Shown here in pieces: positions 31,933-40,098 of a stretch of 40,967 nt of DNA; positions within the stretch are counted from its first letter, which is position 1, and the number at the start of each line of letters is the position of its first letter. The position numbers and the translations under genes are program-made. The stretch comes from DASYQV01 sp036005125. GTDB lineage: Bacteria; Acidobacteriota; Vicinamibacteria; Vicinamibacterales; UBA2999. The stretch is taken from NCBI GenBank assembly GCA_036005125.1, contig DASYQV010000335.1, positions 1 through 40,967 on the forward strand. Reading direction: 5' to 3'. The notes beneath the pieces are model-generated. The model was given only the letters and a program-made list of their open reading frames with translations, was not told the DNA's origin and searched no databases.

Positions 31933-33168
31933 ATGAGCGACATGCCCGCCACCGAAACGATTGAAGCCGAAGGGCACCTCATCGACTCCGGTCACCTCAG
32001 CGCGATTTTCGACAAAGTGATCGAGCTCCGCGCGAGCTACGAGGTGATCCGTTTCGATATCGGCCGCACCAACGATGAGGTCTCCCGCATTCAGATGCGT
32101 CTCACCGCACCCGACGAACCGACACTCGAGGAACTGCTCCAGCAGCTGACCCCATTCGGTGCTCACCCGGTGCGGGAGCGAGATGCCGTACTGAAGCCGG
32201 CAGAGAGGGATCGATGCGTCGCCGACGACTTCTACTCGACCACCAACCACCGGACACACGTCCGGCTCGACGGCCGGTGGATCGAAGTCGAGCGCCAGCG
32301 GATGGACGGGATCATTGTCATCGACGACGGCCGCGCGATATGTCGCAAGCTGCGCGACGTGCGAGCCGGCGACCGGGTCGTCTGCGGACATGACGGCGTC
32401 CGCGTCAGCCCGGAGTTCCGTGAGCGCGATCGGCTCGGGTTCGCGTTCATGAGCAACGACGTGTCGTCGGAACGCCGCGTCGAAGCGATCGTCACGCGCG
32501 TCGCCACGATGATGGAAGACGTCAAGCAGCAGGGCGGACGAATCGCCGTCGTCGCCGGGCCGGTGGTGGTGCACACGGGCGGGGTGGAGCATTTCTCCGC
32601 CCTTATCCGCCACGGCTACGTCGATGTCGTGCTGGCGGGCAACGCGCTCGCGGTCCACGACGTCGAATATGCGCTGAGCGGCACGTCCCTCGGCATCGAC
32701 CTCGCGGCAGGGGCGCCCGTCGAGCAGGGCCATCGCAACCACATGGCGGCAATCAACACGATCAATCGCACCGGCAGCATCCGCGCCGCGGTCGATCAGG
32801 GCGTGCTCCGCTCCGGGATCATGTACGAGTGCGTTACGAACGGCGTCGAGTACGTCCTCGCCGGGAGTATCCGAGACGATGGCCCACTACCGGACACGAT
32901 CATGGATCTCGAGGAGGCGCAGGACCAGTATGCGGACGCGCTCTCGAACAACGTGCAGCTGGTGCTGATGCTCTCGTCCATGCTGCACAGCATTGGCGTC
33001 GGCAACATGCTGCCGTCGTGGGTGCGCGTGGTGTGCGTCGACATCAACCCGGCGGTCGTGACCAAACTGAGCGATCGAGGCTCCATGCAGACCGTGGGTG
33101 TCGTGACCGATGTGGGGCTGTTCCTGCATCATCTGGCGATGCGGCTGACGCGGGGAGCGACTGAATGA
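31933..33168 (+). CDS. TIGR00300-family protein (LOR/SDH conserved domain, ornithine cyclodeaminase-like)
   Basis: 411 residues. The N-terminal part (EAEGHLIDSGHLSAIFDKVI, YEVIRFDIGRTNDEVSRIQM) is the domain shared with plant bifunctional lysine-ketoglutarate reductase/saccharopine dehydrogenase. The C-terminal part (GGRIAVVAGPVVVHTGGVEH, VDVVLAGNALAVHDVEYALS, GTSLGIDLAAG, GHRNHMAAINTINRTGSIRA, VGNMLPSWVRVVCVDINPAV) is a nucleotide-binding domain. Archaeal members were reported as ornithine cyclodeaminases giving proline, and cyanobacterial ArgZ/AgrE fuses this module to arginine dihydrolase. Here it stands alone, followed with a 4-bp overlap by a PEGA protein. Amino-acid substrate is inferred. 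Confidence 0.85.
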   Translation: MSDMPATETIEAEGHLIDSGHLSAIFDKVIELRASYEVIRFDIGRTNDEVSRIQMRLTAPDEPTLEELLQQLTPFGAHPVRERDAVLKPAERDRCVADDFYSTTNHRTHVRLDGRWIEVERQRMDGIIVIDDGRAICRKLRDVRAGDRVVCGHDGVRVSPEFRERDRLGFAFMSNDVSSERRVEAIVTRVATMMEDVKQQGGRIAVVAGPVVVHTGGVEHFSALIRHGYVDVVLAGNALAVHDVEYALSGTSLGIDLAAGAPVEQGHRNHMAAINTINRTGSIRAAVDQGVLRSGIMYECVTNGVEYVLAGSIRDDGPLPDTIMDLEEAQDQYADALSNNVQLVLMLSSMLHSIGVGNMLPSWVRVVCVDINPAVVTKLSDRGSMQTVGVVTDVGLFLHHLAMRLTRGATE

Positions 33169-33935
33169 GCCGGAGGTTGATGGCCTTGGGAGTTGCCGTC
33201 ATCGTGACGGCGCTCGTGCTCGTGTTCGGCGTGCTGCGCCGGCAGCCGCCACCCGCCACCGTCCGCGTCACGCCGCCGCCCGTCGCTCGCGTGGATGCTC
33301 CAGCGCCGCGACCGGCTCCTGAAACGCCCGCGCCGGCGCGACCGGCGGCGCCGCCCACGGCGCGGCCCGGCTCCGCGCCACCGCCTCCACCTCCACCTCC
33401 GGCGCCCAATTCGGCGGCGCCGGTCGACACGGGTACGGTGCTCACGGTGGCGAGCGACGTACCGGGCGCATCCGTATTCCTCGATCGCGAATACGTCGGA
33501 ACGACGCCGCTGACGGTTCGCGGCCTGACGCCGGGTTCGAAGCAGCTGAACGTGACGGCCGAGGGGCAGGAAGGCTACGCGGAGCGGATCAAACTGACCG
33601 AGGGTCCCAACACGGTGAACGTGGAGTTCGGGAAAGTACGGCTCGACGCATCGATTCCCGTCGTCCATCGGCACGGCGTCGGATCGTGCGAGGGAACGCT
33701 GGAGGCAACACTGAAAGGCCTGGCGTACCGGACGTCGAACAAAGGCGATGCTTTCGCGATTCCGTTCGCGGATCTCGAACAGTTCGACGTGGATTACCTG
33801 AAAAAGAACCTGCGCGTGAAGCAACGCGGCGGCAAGACGTGGAACTTCACCGACCGCCGTGACACGGCCGACGGGCTCTTCGTGTTTCACCGCGATGTGC
33901 AGAAAGCCCGCGAACGCCTCGCGGCCGCGCAGTAA
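33165..33935 (+). CDS. PEGA-domain protein with membrane anchor and Pro-rich linker
   Basis: 256 residues. One N-terminal helix (about 4-20), a Pro/Ala-rich linker (about 25-88), then a PEGA domain (TVLTVASDVPGASVFLDREY, VGTTPLTVRGLTPGSKQLNV) and a C-terminal basic/aromatic domain (ASIPVVHRHGVGSCEGTLEA, YLKKNLRVKQRGGKTWNF) I do not recognise. PEGA domains are surface or periplasmic beta modules. The ATG overlaps the TIGR00300 stop (ATGA), an odd coupling of a cytoplasmic enzyme with an envelope protein. Confidence 0.8.
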   Translation: MSRRLMALGVAVIVTALVLVFGVLRRQPPPATVRVTPPPVARVDAPAPRPAPETPAPARPAAPPTARPGSAPPPPPPPPAPNSAAPVDTGTVLTVASDVPGASVFLDREYVGTTPLTVRGLTPGSKQLNVTAEGQEGYAERIKLTEGPNTVNVEFGKVRLDASIPVVHRHGVGSCEGTLEATLKGLAYRTSNKGDAFAIPFADLEQFDVDYLKKNLRVKQRGGKTWNFTDRRDTADGLFVFHRDVQKARERLAAAQ

Positions 33936-33957
33936 CGAGGGCCACGACGCTCGTTTT

Positions 33958-34028
33958 ATTCTTGATTTGTGATTCTTGATTCTTGATTCAGAAACCAAAT
34001 CATGAATCGTGAATCACGAATCATGAAT
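33958..34028. repeat. AT-rich 32-bp imperfect inverted repeat built from TTGATTC units
   Basis: The left arm (33958-33989) consists of repeated TTGATTC units and the right arm (33997-34028) of TGAATCA-like units. As reverse complements they match at 26 of 32 positions, around a 7-nt centre. The element sits between the convergent PEGA and MocR genes and is far lower in GC than the surroundings. It may act as a bidirectional terminator. Confidence 0.7.
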
Positions 34029-34053
34029 GAAACAGTGGCCTTCGTGGCCGCCC

Positions 34054-35415
34054 TCACACCACCACGCGGGCGGCCGGTGCACGGTCCTTGATGGCGTTCG
34101 ATACGCGCACGAGCGCGAGCTCGAGTCCCGCGCGCGTGCGCGGCGTGCCGATGCACAACCGGACGGCCGACGGCGGGCGCTCGCCGGCCGTGAACTCGCG
34201 CGACGCGTTGACGATGACACCGCGCGAGCGGGCGTGAGCGGTAAACGTGTCGGAATCCCATTTGGCCGGCAGGTGCAGCCAGATGTGCGGGCTCGAGGCG
34301 TGTGTCTGCAGGCGTCCATCCACGATCAGGCGCCGCGCCATCTGCTGACGCGCAGCGACCTCGCGCTGCTTCCACTCCGCGATGCGCGCGGCCGTTCCGT
34401 CCTCGATCCAGCTGCTCATGATGTCGGCGCCAATCGGCGAGGTGTTGACCATCGTTGCCCAGAGCGCCGAGATGATCGGCTCCAGCAGCGGCGCCGGCGG
34501 GACCACGCAGCCAACGCGCGGCCCTGGGAAGAGGCTCTTCGACAGGCTCGTAATGAACACCGTCCGCTCCGGAAGAATCGTTGCGAGCGGCTCGCGCTCT
34601 GGTGAGAGAAAACCGTAGGTGTCGTCCTCGATCACGAGCAGCCGGTGTCTGGCAGCAATCGTCGCGAGCTGTCGGCGGCGACGCTCGGGCATCACGGCGG
34701 ACGTCGGGTTCTGAAGACGGGGCATGCAGTACAGCACCCGCGCCCTTGACGCGCGAATCGCAGTCTCCAACGCGTCCGGCCTCAGCCCCTCCGCGTCGAT
34801 GGCCACGCCGCGAAGCCGGAGGTGCAGATGCTGCGCGAGCAGCCGGGCGCCCGAATACGTGAGCTCTTCGACGAGCAGCGTGTCGCCGGGCTGAGTGAGC
34901 GCGCTCAGCGCCACCGCCATCCCGTGCTGTGCGCCGGCGGTAAGAACGATGCGATCCGGATCAACCTGGAAGCCACATCTCGCGAGCCAGACCGACATCG
35001 CCTGCCGGTGCCGCAGGTGGCCTCGCGTCGGCACATATCCGAGCAACTGCGTCCAGGGCAGCACTCGACGCGCGAACATGTTCCTTTCGAGGACCGCGAC
35101 TTCCTTGTCCGGCATCAGTACGTTGATGCTCAGGTCGACCGGCCCGCCGTCGCGCGCGTCCTCGGTCTGGTCGGTACCGCGGATGAAGGTGCCACGGCCG
35201 ACGTGGCCCGCGATGAGGCCGCGGCGCGTGGCTTCCTGATAGGCGCGCGTCACCGTCGTCACCGTCACGCCGAGATGGTCGGCCAGATCGCGATGCGGCG
35301 GCAGCCTCGCGCCCGCGCGCAGCGTGCCCCTCTGCACGTCCTCATCAATCGCGTCCGCAATCGCGCGGTACACGGGTCCCCGCCGCGTCCCCAGGTCCGG
35401 CAGCCACATTGTCAT
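34054..35415 (-). CDS. MocR-type regulator (GntR HTH fused to aminotransferase-like domain)
   Basis: 453 residues from the ATG at 35415. A GntR winged helix (about 10-80: PVYRAIADAIDEDVQRGTLR, PPHRDLADHLGVTVTTVTRA) precedes a fold-type I PLP domain (about 95-450) with TAGAQHGMAVALSALTQPGD, YCMPRLQNPTSAVMPERRR, IEDDTYGFL and the PLP lysine Lys293 in FITSLSKSLFPGPRVG. MocR proteins sense PLP or amino acids and control adjacent genes. The divergent neighbour is a PhzF homologue, its likely target. The longer frame to 35451 is unlikely, since MWLPDL is the usual start. An AT-rich palindrome lies 5 bp upstream. Confidence 0.93.
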   Translation of the reverse strand: MTMWLPDLGTRRGPVYRAIADAIDEDVQRGTLRAGARLPPHRDLADHLGVTVTTVTRAYQEATRRGLIAGHVGRGTFIRGTDQTEDARDGGPVDLSINVLMPDKEVAVLERNMFARRVLPWTQLLGYVPTRGHLRHRQAMSVWLARCGFQVDPDRIVLTAGAQHGMAVALSALTQPGDTLLVEELTYSGARLLAQHLHLRLRGVAIDAEGLRPDALETAIRASRARVLYCMPRLQNPTSAVMPERRRRQLATIAARHRLLVIEDDTYGFLSPEREPLATILPERTVFITSLSKSLFPGPRVGCVVPPAPLLEPIISALWATMVNTSPIGADIMSSWIEDGTAARIAEWKQREVAARQQMARRLIVDGRLQTHASSPHIWLHLPAKWDSDTFTAHARSRGVIVNASREFTAGERPPSAVRLCIGTPRTRAGLELALVRVSNAIKDRAPAARVVV

Positions 35416-35419
35416 GGTG

Positions 35420-35434
35420 TCAATATTGATATTG
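35420..35434. promoter_or_regulatory. AT-rich palindrome at the MocR start, candidate operator/-10
   Basis: TCAATATTGA (35420-35429) is a perfect palindrome, overlapped by CAATAT-TG-ATATTG (35421-35434). It lies 5 bp before the MocR ATG on the minus strand, so that message may be leaderless with this as -10 region, and about 100 bp before PhzF. Autoregulation is inferred. Confidence 0.45.
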
Positions 35435-35534
35435 CGTGCATTGCGATGCAAGTGTATTACGTCGATTGTGTGACAGCAATGCCCGTCCCGTCGCAGCCGC
35501 AGGTTGCCCGCGGCACCTGCCCGGAGGAAGACCG

Positions 35535-36340
35535 ATGCCGATCAAGCTCTGCACCGTCGATGCCTTTGCGACCACCGCGTTCGCAGGAAATCCAGCCGCC
35601 GTGTGCCTGCTCGAGGAACCGCGCGCTGAACGATGGATGCAGCAGGTGGCCGCCGAGATGAATCTCTCGGAGACGGCATTCGTCGAGCGCCGCGACGCGC
35701 CTTCGCTCTCAGATGGTTCACGCCCAGGACCGAAGTCGGTCTGTGCGGACACGCGACGCTCGCGAGCGCGCACGTACTCTGGGAAACCGGCTGGCTTGAT
35801 GTCCAGACTCCGGCCCGTTTCAACAGTCGGAGCGGTACGCTCGTCGCCGAGCACCGGGCCGACGTCATCGAGCTGGACGTGCCGGCGATCCCGGTGACCG
35901 ATGCGAAGGCGCCCGCGCCGGTCATCGCCGCGCTCGGCGTCCGGCCTGTATACGTCGGCGAAACGCCGAAACGCGACCTCGAGGACCACGACCTGCTCGT
36001 CCACGTGGACTCCGAGGCGATTGTTCGAGGCCTGACTCCCGATTTCGACATCCTGCGGCAGCATCACGTTGGCGTGATCGTCACGGCGCGCGCGACGATG
36101 CCGGGAGTTCACTTCGTGTCACGCTATTTCGCGCCGTGGTGGGGCATCGACGAGGACCCGGTGACCGGCGTGGCGCACTGCTCGCTGGCGGGCTACTGGG
36201 CACCTCGGCTCGGCCGTCAAGCGCTTGTCGGCTTTCAAGCATCGCGGCGCGGCGGCGTCGTCCACACGTGCGTCACAGGAGACCGGGTCCGTGTGTCGGG
36301 CCCGGCAGTCACCGTGGTGCGGGGATGGCTCACGTGCTAG
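35535..36340 (+). pseudogene. PhzF-family isomerase/epimerase, one-base frameshift
   Basis: The start ATG at 35535 has GGAGGAAG upstream. The first frame reads MPIKLCTVDAFATTAFAGNP, AAVCLLEEPRAERWMQQVA, and NLSETAFVERRD with the catalytic Glu46. One base is missing near 35696 (GACGCGCC where GACGGCGCC is expected). The next frame continues FALRWFTPRTEVGLCGHATL, ASAHVLWETGWLDVQT, and PWWGIDEDPVTGVAHCSLAG to TGC-TAG at 36340. Restored, it is a full-length PhzF-like protein of about 268 residues. As read, no single frame gives a working enzyme. Either a recent mutation or an assembly error; every other residue looks conserved, which favours one of these over long decay. Divergent from MocR. Confidence 0.85.
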
Positions 36341-36429
36341 CATCGGGCTAATCCTCGACGTCCCGTTCGTTCAGACTCCCCCAACGGGCGCATGCTATGC
36401 TGGCTCTTAGGGTTCGCGCAAAAACAAAT

Positions 36430-37344
36430 TCACAGATTGGGTGAGATCGTGTAGTTCCACTTCGGGAGGATATCACCGGGTCGGAGGCGAAGTGCGTGAA
36501 GCTGTTCCGGCGTGGGCTCCACGCCGGTCGGATAGTGGCGGCGATCCAGGTGCGCGGTGACCGACAGACCCGACTGGGTTTTGGTGGAGCGGATGAAGCG
36601 AAGGATCTTCTGGTAGCTGTCGAGTGGCTCACCCGCCCAGTTTTTGGAGATCTCAGAGAAAAGGCGATGCTCGATGGGGTTCCACTTGGAAGCGCCCGTG
36701 GGATAGTGGGCCACGGTGAGGGTGAGGCCAAGGGCATCGGCGAGTTGGGCCTGGAGTTCGGTTTTCCAGGCGCGACACCGGCAGCCATTGCTGCCGCCCG
36801 TGTCGCCAAGCAGCAGGAGGCGGCGAGCGTGGGCATATCGCACACAGCCTTCGTGGTGCCACCAGCGCGCAATCGCGCGAGCCGCAAAGGCTGGCGTGTC
36901 GTGCGAGACGCCGACGGTGACGCGGCCTCGATTGGCCAGCAGATCGTAAATGCCGTGCGGAATGGCGACGCCGACCGCATCTGAGCGGAAGTCGTGATCG
37001 TTGACCCGACGCGGTGAGCGATCCCATCGCGTCCCCGGGTTTTTGAAGTTGCCCACCAGTTCGCGCTTTTTGGTGTCGACGCTGAGGATGGGCAGGTCGC
37101 GACGCTGGAAGTGATCGCGCAGGTCGCTGATGTAGAGGAACTGCTGATTGCGATCCGGACTGGCGTCGGTCGGGAGCTGTTTGTGGTTGACCCGGAGCGC
37201 ATAGCCCATGTGCCGGAGCAGCCGCCCGACGGTGTTGGGACTGACGGCGATGCCAAAGTCGCCGAGCGCGAGGGCCACTTTGGCGGTGGTGCGGCGGGAC
37301 CATTTCACGCCGGTGATCGGATCCCCGGCGGTGTCGTATTCCAA
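36430..37344 (-). CDS. ISAzo13-like transposase, downstream (catalytic) frame
   Basis: 304 residues from a TTG, though the frame is open back to the A8 run (37377-37384). It holds the DDE-type catalytic part: LPILSVDTKKRELVGNFKNP (first Asp), GIYDLLANRGRVTVGVSHDT, RRLLLLGDTGGSNGCRCRAW (second Asp) and HYPTGASKWNPIEHRLFSEI (Glu), ending in WNYTI. These motifs match the ISAzo13 / 'Rhodopirellula transposase' family. It starts mid-protein relative to the family, so it is most likely expressed as a fusion with the upstream frame by -1 slippage. Confidence 0.85.
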   Translation of the reverse strand: MEYDTAGDPITGVKWSRRTTAKVALALGDFGIAVSPNTVGRLLRHMGYALRVNHKQLPTDASPDRNQQFLYISDLRDHFQRRDLPILSVDTKKRELVGNFKNPGTRWDRSPRRVNDHDFRSDAVGVAIPHGIYDLLANRGRVTVGVSHDTPAFAARAIARWWHHEGCVRYAHARRLLLLGDTGGSNGCRCRAWKTELQAQLADALGLTLTVAHYPTGASKWNPIEHRLFSEISKNWAGEPLDSYQKILRFIRSTKTQSGLSVTAHLDRRHYPTGVEPTPEQLHALRLRPGDILPKWNYTISPNL

Positions 37345-37355
37345 CAGAAACTCGA

Positions 37356-38126
37356 TCAGAGTGACGATGTCGGCCGTTTTTTTTCCGCGGGTGGCCGCCC
37401 GCCGCCCACGCGGCGCACTCGTCCGGGCGCGACATCGTGATCCAGGAGCTGTTGCCGACCGCGCGCCACGGTATGCGCATCGAGATTGAGGAACGCGGCC
37501 AGGATCGTATCGCCACCCAGGCCGAGTTTGATCGATTCCAAGCCGGCAAACAGGCGCCGTTGCTGTTCGTCGAGCAGGCTGTAGAACAAGAGAATGGCCG
37601 CTTTGAGCTCATCGGGGGAGACGTGGAGCGCGGAGGCGTCCGCGACCAACGGGACGGCGTGGGCCGTGCGGCGGACCCGGATCTGATCTTTCGACCGTCG
37701 AGCCTCGGCGGCGGTGTAGAGGAAACGCCCCGCGACCGCGGCGCGGCGCACGCGACCCTGGCGCACCAAGTCGTGGAGCGGATCGTGGACGTTGACATGC
37801 AGCCGGTCGGCGAGTTCATCGGCGAACCAACCGTGCAGCGATTGGGCGATCCACGCCTCCAGGGTCGCCATGAGCGTCCCGTGGCGCGAGAACCACACCG
37901 CCTCGTGGGACCACAGACCGTCCTCGTCAAAGCGCGCGATCGTTCGGAGCGTATAGAACCGACCGCGGTGGGTGTAGCTGGAGAGATAGCCCAGGGGCTT
38001 GAGTTTGCGGAAGACGGTGAGATTGGCGGATGTGCCCAGCGCGTGTTTCAGCGCCGGCAGGTCGGCAATCTTGTGGCGTTGCAGGTACGTGCGGAGGCTC
38101 TGGGGATCGAATGCCGTGGGGCGCAT
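37356..38126 (-). CDS. ISAzo13-like transposase, upstream (N-terminal) frame
   Basis: 256 residues. The N-terminal ~170 residues (DPQSLRTYLQRHKIADLPAL, RGRFYTLRTIARFDEDGLWS, WFADELADRLHVNVHDPLHD) look like winged-helix DNA-binding modules. From about 180 it enters the transposase proper (FYSLLDEQQRRLFAGLESIK) and ends GGRPPAEKKRPTSSL. At the codons GAA AAA AAA C a -1 slip would continue as KTADIVTLIEFLLEYDTAGD, which is the expected homology. A stop 11 codons past the slip site would give a short form that may act as a regulator. Confidence 0.82.
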   Translation of the reverse strand: MRPTAFDPQSLRTYLQRHKIADLPALKHALGTSANLTVFRKLKPLGYLSSYTHRGRFYTLRTIARFDEDGLWSHEAVWFSRHGTLMATLEAWIAQSLHGWFADELADRLHVNVHDPLHDLVRQGRVRRAAVAGRFLYTAAEARRSKDQIRVRRTAHAVPLVADASALHVSPDELKAAILLFYSLLDEQQRRLFAGLESIKLGLGGDTILAAFLNLDAHTVARGRQQLLDHDVAPGRVRRVGGGRPPAEKKRPTSSL

Positions 38127-38332
38127 AATGTTAGAGTTCCGACTTGAAGCCCTCCATGGTCGGAACTATAACACAACAGGCCGCGTGGCTCGCCGGATCG
38201 ATTGCCGCTCGCCAAACCCATATTCACGGGCGTTTGAGCGGCCCGTTGCGTTGCGCCCTCGCGCTGACGCGGGCTTTGGTTATGACCGAGATCCGAGAAT
38301 AGATGAGCACTTGTTTTTGCGTGAACCCTTAG

Positions 38333-38474
38333 CCCGTTATGCGGCCACAGACGCGAATTTTGTACTCGTTGTGGGACCGCATAACGGGGTAGGCGCGCGG
38401 AGCGCGCCAAGAGATACTGTGCGAACCAGGCGAGGGCTCTGCGGGGATATCAAGGGCAGAGCCCTTGACTGGTT
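38333..38474 (+). repeat. R1 structured repeat, copy 4
   Basis: CCCGTTATGCGG (38333-38344) pairs with CCGCATAACGGG (38377-38388), GGCGCGC (38392-38398) with GCGCGCC (38402-38408), and AGGGCTCTGC (38433-38442) with GCAGAGCCCT (38456-38465), followed by TGACTGGTT. The loop has GGATATCAA as in copy 1. It begins one base after the IS target duplication. Confidence 0.88.
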
Positions 38475-38497
38475 AGAGGATGTGGAGCGGTCACGAT

Positions 38498-39373
38498 ATG
38501 GGTAAGCGAATCTTTCTGTTTCTCGCCACGAACCTGGCCGTTGTCATCACGCTGTCGATCGTCCTGAGCGTGCTGGGCGTCGGCAGGTACGTGGGGCCTG
38601 GCGGGCTGGACTACGGCGCCCTTGCGATCTTCTGCTTCGTCTGGGGCATGGGCGGCGCGTTCATCTCGCTGCAGATGTCGCGATGGATCGCGAAGCAGGC
38701 GACCGGCGTGCAGCTCGTGGACGGCCGCACCGGCCGCCAGGAGCCGGACTGGTTGTACAACACGGTCGCCCGCCTTACGCAAGAGGCGAACTTGCCCATG
38801 CCGGAGGTCGGCATCTACGACTCGCCGGAAGTGAACGCGTTCGCGACGGGTCCGAGCAAGAGCCGCAGCCTCGTGGCGGTCTCGAGCGGTCTGCTGCGCG
38901 CGATGCGACCCGACGAGGTCGAAGGCGTGCTTGCGCACGAGGTCACCCACATCAGCAACGGCGACATGGTGACGATGACGCTGCTGCAGGGCGTGATCAA
39001 CGCGTTCGTGATGTTCTTCGCACGCCTGATCGCGTTCGCCGTCCGCAGCTCGAGCGACTCGCGCAACTCCTACATGCTCAGCTACGTGGTGATGATCGTG
39101 CTGGAGATCGGCCTCGGTATCCTCGGCTCGCTGATCACCGCCTGGTTCTCACGGTACCGCGAGTTCCGCGCGGACGCTGGCGGCGCGGCGTTGGCGGGTC
39201 AGCCGCAGATGCTTGCGGCACTGCGACGGCTCCTGACGTATCAAGAGGCCGTGGATACGTCGCACCAGGCGCTCGCTACGCTGAAGATCAACGGGTCGCG
39301 CGGCTGGATGGTGTTCTTCTCGACGCACCCACCCCTCGAGGAGCGGATCGCGGCGCTCGAGAATCTCCGATAA
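38498..39373 (+). CDS. htpX: HtpX membrane metalloprotease (M48)
   Basis: 291 residues. HtpX degrades misfolded inner-membrane proteins. Two N-terminal helices (about 5-25, 38-58), an active site HEVTHISNGD (His147, Glu148, His151), a third hydrophobic region (about 155-215), and the third zinc ligand in YREFRADAGGA. The C-terminus THPPLEERIAALENLR is diagnostic. I start at the ATG at 38498 rather than the GTG at 38480, as the family begins with a short basic end then helix. It lies directly behind R1 copy 4. Confidence 0.95.
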   Translation: MGKRIFLFLATNLAVVITLSIVLSVLGVGRYVGPGGLDYGALAIFCFVWGMGGAFISLQMSRWIAKQATGVQLVDGRTGRQEPDWLYNTVARLTQEANLPMPEVGIYDSPEVNAFATGPSKSRSLVAVSSGLLRAMRPDEVEGVLAHEVTHISNGDMVTMTLLQGVINAFVMFFARLIAFAVRSSSDSRNSYMLSYVVMIVLEIGLGILGSLITAWFSRYREFRADAGGAALAGQPQMLAALRRLLTYQEAVDTSHQALATLKINGSRGWMVFFSTHPPLEERIAALENLR

Positions 39374-39410
39374 ACCAAACCGCGGGTCTAACGGTTAAGC
39401 AGTTGACGTC

Positions 39411-39480
39411 GGCAATTCCTGCGTACCTTGAGTCGACCCATCACCGGGGTCAGACCCTGGTCTGACCCCGGTCTGACCCT
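39411..39480 (-). repeat. R2 array, copy 4 (inverted), 3' of the lipoprotein gene
   Basis: Read on the minus strand: ten bases past the lipoprotein TAG come two GGGTCAGACC-type units, GGGTCTGACCC, and then a 35-bp tail (39445 to 39411) identical to that of copy 3. The element also lies 37 bp past the htpX stop on the other strand, but its polarity matches the lipoprotein gene. Confidence 0.85.
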
Positions 39481-39491
39481 AATGCCCGCGG

Positions 39492-39869
39492 CTACGGCTG
39501 GGCGTTGACGCTGATCGCGAAATTGCGTTCGGCGTCCAAGTCGCCTTGATTCACCCGGGTCTGCTCAGGTCGAGAGGCCAGCGTCTCATTCGACCGCAGC
39601 TCCACCTCCAACCGATAGGTTCCTTCCGGAACCTTGATGGTGTAGCCGCCGTTGGTCGCGGTAGACACCTCATACTGCCTGCCGGTCGCGATATCGGTCA
39701 CCGTCACCTTTCGACCTGAAAGCGGAGCGTTGCTGCCCGAGGCGCGGACTATTCCTGAGATGGTGCCTCCTGTCGCGGGGGGCTTGGGACCCGTGTCCAC
39801 GATTGGACCGGGGTGACAGGCAAGACCAAGCGCGACCGTCAGCGCTGCGGCCATGACGCGCAGTTGCAT
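39492..39869 (-). CDS. Lipoprotein with carboxypeptidase regulatory-like domain
   Basis: 125 residues from the ATG at 39869. The signal peptide ends in LTVALGLAC, a good lipobox (candidate lipidated Cys17). After a Pro/Gly linker comes GGTISGIVRASGSNAPLSGR, then KVTVTDIATGRQYEVST and NGGYTIKVPEGTYRLEVEL, the carboxypeptidase regulatory-like (CarboxypepD_reg) beta-sandwich. Such domains bind or decorate the surface in Acidobacteriota and Bacteroidota. Role unknown. The frame upstream to 39914 lacks a signal sequence. Confidence 0.82.
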   Translation of the reverse strand: MQLRVMAAALTVALGLACHPGPIVDTGPKPPATGGTISGIVRASGSNAPLSGRKVTVTDIATGRQYEVSTATNGGYTIKVPEGTYRLEVELRSNETLASRPEQTRVNQGDLDAERNFAISVNAQP

Positions 39870-40098
39870 CGTTCGGCTCCTCAGCCGGTGACTGTGCAAG
39901 CAGAACGCCACCATTCGTGCTGAGCCGGGCGCGTCGACTGAAGCCGTGCGTGCTGAGCCGGGCCGCGCGAGGGGTGAAGCTCAGTGCCAGCTTCCCGATT
40001 AGGGCGGGTGGCCGCGTGAGGCGGGATCCGAACCGATGCCATGGCGGCGCGGATCGAATCCGCGCCGAACGTCTCGACCGGTGCGCGACGAGCTTCGG

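Larger units (their letters stand above)
36410..38328 (-). mobile_element. Complete ISAzo13-like insertion sequence
   Basis: 1,919 bp bounded by inverted repeats: the left end is GGGTTCGCGCAAAAACAA at 36410-36427, and the right end, in reverse complement, is GGGTTCACGCAAAAACAA ending at 38328. They match at 17 of 18 positions. TTA flanks both sides (36407-36409 and 38329-38331), a 3-bp target duplication. Inside are two minus-strand frames that together make one transposase, joined by frameshifting at an A8 run. No passenger gene was seen. Intact ends and duplication suggest recent insertion. Confidence 0.88.

Noticed and set aside
31541..31936. Plus-strand frame opposite the small membrane protein
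   Set aside because: The minus-strand frame has a basic end, one helix and an ordered domain; the plus frame is low-complexity and Arg-rich.
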